Shown here: positions 8,592 to 13,991 of the stretch, in pieces | Position numbering within the stretch: the first letter of the stretch is position 1 | How the letters are laid out: each line of letters begins with the position of its first letter | Source: Euperipatoides rowelli | Taxonomy: Eukaryota; Onychophora; Udeonychophora; Euonychophora; Peripatopsidae | Assembly: GCA_003024985.2 (NCBI GenBank) | Contig: PXIH01S0027563.1 | Reading direction: 5' to 3' (one strand) | Length of the DNA: 13,991 bases | Made by a program: the position numbers and the translations under genes | The notes under the pieces: model-generated | Databases searched by the model: none | What the model was told of the DNA's origin: nothing | The model's input: only the letters and a program-made list of their open reading frames with translations

Positions 8592-8796
8592 TTCAGAGAA
8601 TCCATGGACTAAATTAACCTCCAAAATATAGGCCTGAAAGCACATAAAGCAATCAGTATGATTGAATCCTTTTACTTCACCTCACACGGATTAAACTTCT
8701 AGACTTCCAGCTAAGAATCAAACCATAAAAAAAACCTGGAACAATAAGAAAAGAAAAATAAACTATTAGTGATAATAATCTGAATAATAAATATAC

Positions 8797-8991
8797 CTCC
8801 ATCACAGCCAGGAACATTCTGGGGATAATCACATTTGGATATAACTTCATTAAATGCCAGTTGTTGTCCACAATGTTGTAATTGCGCTCTTTCTTCCCAG
8901 CAATTATAATAACTGCCACAATCCTTAGGATTTTTGAACAGACCAAAAGGCTTTGGACATATATAATTTGGATCTAATGTTGCCAATTTAT
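8797..8991 (-). CDS. Chitin-binding (peritrophin-A/CBM14) exon, copy 2
   Basis: This is the same 195-base, phase 1-1 exon as the one at 4121-4315, between acceptor TTTTTGTAG|AT and donor GGAG|GTATAT. All six cysteines and the aromatic residues of the domain are intact. By eye it differs from copy 1 at about nine bases. The main amino-acid changes are an edge change (GQ to DK), Lys to Ile just before the first cysteine, Val to Ala in the L-V-FNEV segment, and Ala to Gly at the end. It would splice onward in phase to linker A, about 3.2 kb downstream across the intronic element, giving Gly-Gly-Thr-Ile-Lys at the join. No ATG with a hydrophobic signal sequence was found between linker B and this exon. 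Confidence 0.93.
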
Positions 8992-9139
8992 CTACAAAAA
9001 TAGATTTACAATAAAAGTATTATTACTAATGCTGAGAAATATATTTTTATTGACTGAAAAAATAATATATGTGTATAATCCAATTTGTATTTGATAACGC
9101 CTATTCCTCACTGGTGTTAATCAATTGTTGGTAACAAAA

Positions 9140-9538
9140 GGGGATACAGAAGTCTCATAGGAAGCCACTGTCCAATGAGATCACTTCATTTAGTCATGTG
9201 ATATCCAATGGACAAACATCTACAGACTCAAAAGAGCCAGATTTAGTTGCAAATTACGCCACAAAATGTTATGCCACAAAAGAAGCCGACAAAGAAAGCC
9301 ACCTCCTCCTCCCTTTATATTTAGTGTGTTAATTTAATAATAATTTGATATGAAATTAACACACAAAATATGAGGTGGAGGGAAAGGTGACTTCATTTGT
9401 GTCATTAAATCTTCTGTAGCATAACACGTGACTAAAGGCAGATTCCTTTGAGTCTGTGTAGGTGATGGTACATTTGATGTCACATGACTAAATTCTGCAA
9501 TCTAATTGGATGGCATCTTTCTTTGAGGATTCAGAATC
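9140..9538. mobile_element. Foldback element B
   Basis: This is the counterpart of the element at 4466-5183, at the matching position between linker B and CBD2. The ends are GGGATACAGAAG and GATTCAGAATC in inverted arrangement. Shared modules include TAGTCATGTGAYATC, CACGTGACTAAAGGCAG and AGACTCAAAAG/AGACTCAAAGG in opposite orientations. It is about 320 bases shorter than element A. No open frame is present. Sharing the same site in both units implies the element was present before the unit duplicated. Confidence 0.75.
9300..9390. repeat. Central hairpin of foldback element B
   Basis: GTGTGTTAATTT (9324-9335) and its exact inverse complement (9353-9364) form the inner stem. Purine/pyrimidine-biased arms (CCTCCTCCTCCC against GGTGGAGGG) extend it outward. 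The loop region AATAATAATTTGATATG shows that one inner arm segment present in copy A has been lost here. Confidence 0.8.
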
Positions 9539-9567
9539 TAATTTTCCTATGTACTATCAACAATTAT

Positions 9568-9573
9568 TTTATT
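9568..9573 (-). promoter_or_regulatory. Candidate poly(A) signal after linker B
   Basis: AATAAA occurs on the minus strand about 96 bases past the linker B stop. It is not at the position equivalent to the linker A candidate, where this unit has TTTAGT instead. This makes a conserved terminal-exon role less certain, and chance occurrence is likely in such AT-rich DNA. Confidence 0.25.
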
Positions 9574-9668
9574 TAAAATTTTATGAAGTCAGACCTATCT
9601 ATTTCTATCTGCCTATGTGTGTGTATTGTACAAATAGTGTATTTAGTTTAACTATCAAAACTGACTAA

Positions 9669-9901
9669 TTAATCTAGAACACCTTTTCCAGTTGATGTAA
9701 TTAACAATTCTTTCATCGTTGTTATGACAATAGGCTCTTGCGTGAGGTTTATATTTGTTGTCTTTGTTGGTTGATTTTGTTTCGTTGTAGCTGCGTTTGT
9801 GTTCTTTGCTTGATCTGTTGCTGCATTTGTTTTTTCGATTTCTTCTCTTGTTGGGATATTTGTTTGTGAAGCTGGTTCTTTTGTTGTATATTTGATTGTG
9901 T
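9669..9901 (-). CDS. Thr-rich linker or C-terminal tail exon, copy B
   Basis: This is the homologue of the exon at 5346-5578, with the same length (233 bases to the stop, 76 residues), the same phase-1 opening after acceptor TATGTTTAG, and the same GKGVLD-stop ending. By eye, 14 of 76 residues differ between the copies, mostly conservative changes (Phe/Tyr, Ser/Ala, Ser/Thr, Val/Ile). There is no frameshift or internal stop, which argues that both copies are or recently were translated. Shared blocks include QTNIPTREEIE, TKQ-x-QP, TTNIN and TTMKEL. The weak in-phase donor 13 bases before the stop is also retained (GT at 9682-9681). It would splice from CBD3, 3.2 kb upstream, and, if read as a cassette, onward to CBD2 only about 690 bases downstream. 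Confidence 0.75.
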
Positions 9902-9904
9902 CTA

Positions 9905-10210
9905 AACATAAAAAACAATGAATAAATAATATATAATAAAATTCTACATAGATAATTATAAAAATAATAATGATGAACATTAATTTTAATTTTTTTTGTA
10001 TAGGTATTTTAAAAACAAACATGGATACAAAAAGCAAATAATAAATATGTTATTATAACCCATGAAGGCTAAGCTAAAATTATTTAAAAGTATAAAAAAT
10101 AATAAAGAAATTAAAAAGCAAAATATACCTTCAATTTGAAACATTTCAAATTGAATGACAGGTAACTTATATTTTATTTTTTTAAATTTCTTTAATTTTT
10201 TCATTTGTAA
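9905..10210. other. AT-rich intron sequence upstream of linker B
   Basis: This is the counterpart of 5590-5880. It includes the polypyrimidine side of the linker B acceptor and a short inverted string TTCAATTTGAAACATTTCAAATTGAA (about 10131-10156), which the other unit lacks in this form. Minus-strand open frames here are AT-driven and cross splice signals, so they are not called. Confidence 0.45.
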
Positions 10211-11057
10211 ATAGTTATGAATTAGCTCAGCAATCAATGATCTATCAGAAATCATATATTTTAATTGTACAAAGGATGAAATATAGAACTGCTGATGTGG
10301 TCCATCTGCTATATTCACCAGTCAAGAATCTAGAGGCCAAGTCTTTAGCCTAGCATAAGCTTCAAATTTGCTGTTATTAATGTGGCAATCTCCCAATATC
10401 AGCGATATTAAGCTTATTTGTGATAAGCTTACCAGTAGGATATTCCAAATTTCTCTTTTTCATGCCTTTAATATTTGAGCCAGAATTGTCTAAGACTTGC
10501 TAAAACTTCTATTATCAATCCAGATGTCATAGATATTTTATCAACTTCAAATTGAAGACAGCTTTTCCAATTTTTTAATTGGCACATGCAATGAGCCCTT
10601 CATCTTACAGACACTATCTACATCCTAAACCTCAAAACTAATGGAGATGGCCCATTTCTAGTCCTTTATATAACTCCCTAGATCTTTTGCAGATTCAATC
10701 TTCATATACAATATAATAGATCTTCTCCCCCCATGTTTCATTATTTGATCTATGATAAATTTCCTAGAACACCAAAATTGAGCTGCAGTTTGTGATCTGC
10801 TGAATTCCCATCACAATATGTTTCATATGTTCTGCTGCGCAAGTCATCATCAGATGACTTATAAATCCATTTTCCATTTCCTATTATTATCACATTGTAT
10901 CTTCATAAAGACATTAAATTATCTGTAAACCAGATGCTTTTGCTTGAAATCTCAATCATAATTAATCCCATTACATTCAGTGAATGTGCTGTTATAGAAT
11001 CTACACCTTCCCATATTTCAATATACTCAGAATCATACTCCCTAAGTGACCATATAT
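10211..11057 (-). pseudogene. Decayed coding region downstream of endonuclease-like remnant, copy B
   Basis: This is the homologue of 5881-6702. Its best stretch, about 10788-10857, reads SSDDDLRSRTYETYCDGN followed by SADHK, without the stop that closes the other copy. Upstream of it, REYDSEYIEIWEGVDSITA (about 10990-11045) is open here while the matching part of copy A has stops. Different parts of the frame survive in the two copies, as expected for independent decay of one formerly coding ancestor. The protein function is not recognised. Confidence 0.4.
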
Positions 11058-11337
11058 TCAATCTGTACCTTCATATTTTATCTTGTGAAGCAGGTAAATA
11101 CTGAAAAAAAAAAACCCTGAACATGGTCTGACCATTTCAATGATGACATGCTGCACCCTATCTTTGACAAAATGTACTAAATTACATTCTCTATTATTCA
11201 TCCATATTACTAAATTAGAATATATAGACTCTGGCATAGATGCATACAAAATACTTTATGGAAAATTCATTGAAAATTTTACATGGAAACAAGCAGCCCT
11301 TTCTTGTGTAGCAATTAATCCAACTTGTCATATTTAA
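11058..11337 (-). pseudogene. LINE-like endonuclease remnant, copy B
   Basis: The motif N-LVIWMNNRE is encoded near 11194-11221, aligned to PDLVIWMNYRE in the other unit. The Ser-Asp-His triad is still encoded near 11120-11137 but in a different frame, showing at least one frameshift. Poly(A)/poly(T) slippage follows. It is inactive and lies in the intron between CBD3 and linker B. Confidence 0.4.
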
Positions 11338-12600
11338 TGTTGTTATTGTTATATTTCTGCATTGTCATTGATCCTTGTCTTCTTTCTCTTACAACTTCCT
11401 AGATACCAACACCTCCTTTTTCATCCAATTAATTTATAGTTGATATAGTCTACTGGTCTCAATTGGACTAAAATTGACTGATAACTTTTTCGCATTCAAA
11501 AGCAAAGGATGGATACTCCTCACCAAATTGTTATGAACTGTCTTCTTCTTCACCATTGTAAGGGAGCTGATACTGTCCACCTGCCACTTGGTAGATTGTG
11601 CACACAAGTTAATATAATATTTTAGTCTAACATACAGTATTTGTTTTCTTAAAGTGTTTCACTGCACACTTTACTGCCTGCCCCAACATTCCTTCCTCAT
11701 TTCATCTACCATCTATATTATCTCATCTGACTCCTCTTCCTCCATCACCACTTCAACTTCCCATTTGACAGTCTAGTTAGTTTATTCGTCACCATTTTCT
11801 TGGTTTACTTCTTTTCTAATTTTTAACTCTACAGTCCTCTCTCTTAAGGTTTGGTAGAAGAGGGTGGGTCTTCATCTTGCTTTCATAGTCTAATCTAATT
11901 TTTCATTTTCACTCTCCATACCACAGTCTAATACAGACTTCATTATATCAGTTCTAACTATCTAACACTTTTCTTTGCCACATCTTTTCTCTTATTCTTC
12001 AACATCTTTAATTTCTATATACATAATTCACCTCCTGAAATATTTACCTGGTAAGGCTATCCCTTGCCCATGGACAGTGTCTATTCTCTTCTAAATCTCA
12101 GTATGTTCCTCCACTCCTTTGCCTTACCAAAACCTCTGTAAGCATCAACAATATCTTGCCATACTTTGTGGCTCACTGATGCAAGTGAGTGACAGTACTT
12201 TACTGCCATGTTTAACCAATTTTTTGACTAATGAAGAGGTAGTCTCATTGATCTGCTTTCAGTTACCTTTTCCAAAACATCAACACAGTCTTTCAATTGT
12301 AAATTTATGATCCATTCTACAATTATATTACAATCTGGTGAAAAAAACCCATCCAAGGTATGAATCTTCTACCATTTTGAGGCTGCTAGCTTTATAGGGG
12401 AGTTCTGTAACTTGTTGATACTGAGAAAATTGTGCAAGACCCTTGCATTCCAATATCCATCTTTATCACCATACATAATATAGAAGATTTTCAAATACCT
12501 GACAATTTAACATCAAAATTTCACTCCTTTAACCCCTGATAACTTAGAGCAAATTGGCTTTTATATAAAGTCTGTGAATCTCACAAATAAAATGTTAAAC
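11338..12600 (-). pseudogene. Decayed ORF1-like region of intronic element, copy B
   Basis: This is the homologue of 7048-8260, more heavily broken. Surviving landmarks in the same order are an ELP-then-YKAS segment near 12380, INETTSSLVKKLVK near 12211-12252 (compare INETNSALVKKLVK in copy A), SLTC-I-SEPQSMARY just after it, and K-S-V-LDCGMESENEK near 11920 (compare LDCGMEDGNEK). The shared motifs show that the element entered before the unit duplicated. No intact open frame remains. Confidence 0.4.
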
Positions 12601-13126
12601 CCTAAATACTTTTACAGCTATTTCCCAGTTCACAACAATTTTGTAAAGCCATAGCATCAGTCTTACTTGAAAACTATTTCAACAAGGATCATGCACCACC
12701 AAAAGCCACTGAATCATTTGTGTGAGGGTTGGATAAGAGGTCAAGGACTGCTGATCCTCCTGCAGCAAGGAAACCTATTTCCCAATAACAACTATATGGA
12801 TAATTCTGTCAGCATCTTCTCCCTCATAACCCACATGAGTCCATGTAGTCAATTAATTCACCAATGTTGATATAATTTGGTGCATAAAACTATTAAGAAA
12901 TCTCACAAAAAAAATAATTCTAGATAATCCATAATCCAAATTCACCTCCAACAGAGGCCTTAAAGTACAGTTTGATTGCACTGCTTCACATCAAACTTCT
13001 AGACTTGCAGCTGGCAAGCAAACCATAATGGCCCCTTTAGTTAAAAAAATTGGAACTCAAAATAATGAAATAATAATAAAAGAATATTTAAAATATTAAT
13101 AATGATAATCTTAAATATAAATATAC

Positions 13127-13321
13127 CTCCATCACAGCNAGGAACATTCTGTGGATAATCACATTTGGATATAACTTCATTAAACACCAGTTGTTGTCCA
13201 CAGTGTTGTAATTGGGCTCTTTCTTCCCAGCAATNATAGTAACTGCCACAATCCTTAGGGTTTTTGAACAGACCAAATGGCTTTGGACATTTATAATTTG
13301 GATCCATTGTTGCCAATTTAT
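13127..13321 (-). CDS. Chitin-binding (peritrophin-A/CBM14) exon, copy 3
   Basis: This is the first copy in transcription order, with the same 195-base phase 1-1 exon (acceptor CTATTGTAG|AT, donor GGAG|GTATAT). All six cysteines are retained. It differs from copy 1 at about ten bases; the main residue changes are Leu to Met before the first cysteine region and the DK edge shared with copy 2. Two unresolved bases fall inside the exon (13139 and 13235), leaving one residue undetermined before the third cysteine and one before the sixth. The other copies have Asn and Gly there. It would splice in phase to linker B 3.2 kb downstream. Its own upstream exon is not in the 670 bases available, so the gene probably continues beyond the window. 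Confidence 0.93.
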
Positions 13322-13479
13322 CTACAATAGATTTATAATAAAATGAATATTATTTAGAATGTGTAGCCTAATTCATTTTTATTATTTAAAGTTAATACAG
13401 GTTTAAAATCTAAATTGGAATATTGTGTTAAAAATTGGGATTTCACTCTTCATTTATTTTTGACATCATAATTATTTAG

Positions 13480-13587
13480 GCCCATGGGGGGTGGAGGGTC
13501 GGTGAATCAGTAGAATTCTCTGACTCGGCGCTCCAGCGACCAAGCTTGTCACTGGCTCCATTCCAGGGAGAACCCTTCTCGGATTAG
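13480..13587 (+). CDS. Candidate plus-strand terminal exon, GC-rich, unknown protein
   Basis: This is an abrupt GC-rich segment in AT-rich DNA. It directly follows an acceptor-like sequence (TTATTTTTGACATCATAATTATTTAG). One frame is open for 35 codons from the putative exon edge to TAG and reads like a protein C-terminus: AHGGWRVGESVEFSDSA, then LQRPSLSLAPFQGEPFSD-stop. A plausible 3' UTR with AATAAA follows. I do not recognise the protein. Other explanations are a truncated processed pseudogene or an exapted repeat. If real, it belongs to a gene transcribed opposite to the chitin-binding array, with its upstream exons elsewhere. Confidence 0.4.
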   Translation, partial: AHGGWRVGESVEFSDSALQRPSLSLAPFQGEPFSD

Positions 13588-13750
13588 ACATTGTACATTT
13601 TGTACAAGAAGATGAAAAGTTGGTTCTTCACCGTTTTTTCTTCTAGAAAAAAACTGTTCCTGATTTTATACCATTAAGACATAAGAGTGTTATCATTTTC
13701 AATTAATGTATATAACTGTAAATAAAAGTTCTGTTTTACATCGGCAGAAA
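13588..13750 (+). promoter_or_regulatory. Putative 3' UTR and poly(A) signal
   Basis: AATAAA at 13721-13726 lies 134 bases after the plus-strand stop and is followed by a T-rich stretch (GTTCTGTTTTACATC) where cleavage could occur. A-rich sequence follows at 13755-13776. If that A-rich tract is a remnant tail, the whole segment could be a retrocopy rather than a resident exon. Confidence 0.35.
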
Positions 13751-13757
13751 CATATTT

Positions 13758-13776
13758 AAAAACAAACAAACAAACA
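13758..13776. repeat. (AAAC)n simple repeat
   Basis: A short AAAAACAAACAAACAAAC run follows the putative plus-strand 3' UTR. Such A-rich runs often mark the 3' end of retroposed sequence. Confidence 0.75.
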
Positions 13777-13991
13777 TCACAATCATTCATGCACTCCACG
13801 CAATTAGAACCCAAACTCTGCATATCTAGGTTATCAGCCTGTCTTTTTCACAACTGCTCTATCTAGATGTCTGAATTTTCTCAATACAATACAAAAATGA
13901 CGGACAACAACAGACTATAGTCCAGCAAGGTTGTTCCAAGTCTTAATCTAATTTTTTTTTTTTTTAATATACCGTATAATTTTATTTATTT
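13777..13991. other. Non-coding end of window with poly(T) tract
   Basis: No exon was recognised on either strand. A poly(T) run lies at about 13951-13966. No ATG followed by a hydrophobic signal sequence and a phase-1 donor was found on the minus strand, which would have been the expected 5' exon for the chitin-binding gene. Confidence 0.45.

Larger units (their letters stand above)
4086..8750 (-). repeat. Tandem unit A (CBD1, foldback A, linker A, decayed element A)
   Basis: Five landmarks occur in the same order and orientation as in 8751-13080: chitin-binding exon, foldback element, linker exon, SRTYETY/endonuclease remnant and ORF1-like remnant. Offsets between matching exons are 4676 bases for the chitin-binding exons and 4323 for the linkers; the difference is accounted for by the extra sequence in foldback element A. 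The edges are approximate. Confidence 0.85.
8751..13080 (-). repeat. Tandem unit B (CBD2, foldback B, linker B, decayed element B)
   Basis: This is the second head-to-tail copy of the unit, about 4.33 kb. The CBD-to-linker intron has nearly the same length in both (CBD3 to linker B 3226 bases; CBD2 to linker A 3219 bases) despite many small indels. A third unit begins with CBD3 and is followed for only about 110-120 bases of intron before similarity is lost near 13430. Confidence 0.85.

Noticed and set aside
8457-8645. 62-codon minus-strand frame with a Phe run
   Set aside because: The Phe run comes from the poly(A) tract at 8574-8591, and the frame is not shared with the other unit.
8677-8946. 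89-codon minus-strand frame overlapping CBD2 (and the similar frame over CBD3)
   Set aside because: It is a shadow of the chitin-binding exon in another frame. It lacks the six-cysteine pattern and runs through the donor site.
9986-10318. 110-codon minus-strand hydrophobic frame upstream of linker B, considered as a signal-peptide or membrane exon
   Set aside because: It is composed of Ile/Leu/Phe/Lys codons from AT-rich intron, the matching region of the other unit does not keep it open, and it has no phase-1 donor leading to a chitin-binding exon.
12119-12870. Plus-strand 63- and 67-codon frames
   Set aside because: They lie antisense to the decayed ORF1-like region, are not conserved in the other unit, and have no domain or splice evidence.
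1-13991. tRNA, rRNA or CRISPR features
   Set aside because: No sequence with paired A and B box motifs, no rRNA-like conserved block and no regularly spaced short repeat array was seen. The repeats present are 50-100 bp diverged tandem units or foldback elements.

Overview
This window looks like AT-rich, intron-rich, repeat-rich genomic DNA from an invertebrate animal. It has no bacterial-style operons and no long open reading frames. The coding signals are short, intron-flanked exons with matching splice phase. The recognisable protein domain is a six-cysteine chitin-binding domain (peritrophin-A, CBM14), typical of arthropod cuticle and peritrophic-matrix proteins but also found in molluscs, cnidarians and other invertebrates. 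An arthropod or other chitin-using invertebrate is my guess; the species cannot be fixed from this sequence. Isolated N bases suggest a draft assembly. LAYOUT. Positions 1-4080 are mostly non-coding and hold diverged repeats: a GC-richer block at about 1176-1385, a two-copy ~100-bp repeat, a four-copy ~50-bp tandem repeat, a small palindrome and a 256-bp inverted-repeat element at 3498-3753. From about 4085 to 13430 the window is a head-to-tail tandem array of a 4.3-4.7 kb unit, read on the minus strand. In plus coordinates each unit holds a chitin-binding exon (4121-4315, 8797-8991, and the start of a third unit at 13127-13321), a foldback element (4466-5183, 9140-9538), a Thr/Lys/Asn/Gln-rich linker or tail exon (5346-5578, 9669-9901) and about 2.8 kb carrying a decayed coding element, probably a non-LTR retrotransposon (about 5900-8650 and 10200-12960). 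The last 500 bases leave the repeat unit. They hold a GC-rich plus-strand segment that reads like a last exon with a 3' UTR and an AATAAA signal (13480-13726), followed by simple repeats. HOW THE GENE WORKS. In transcription order the array reads CBD3, linker B, CBD2, linker A, CBD1. All five exons are compatible in phase 1. The linker exons can be read in two ways: through to a stop codon (C-terminal tail, 76 residues), or spliced at a weak GT 13 bases before that stop, which would join them in phase to the next chitin-binding exon. The locus is therefore either a cluster of alternative CBD+tail cassettes sharing upstream exons, or one gene encoding a chain of CBD-linker modules, or both through alternative splicing. 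No signal-peptide exon was found inside any unit, so the 5' end probably lies beyond position 13991. The product would be a secreted, chitin-binding, possibly O-glycosylated protein. The chitin-binding exons differ at only about 5% of bases, while the linkers and introns around them have diverged much more.
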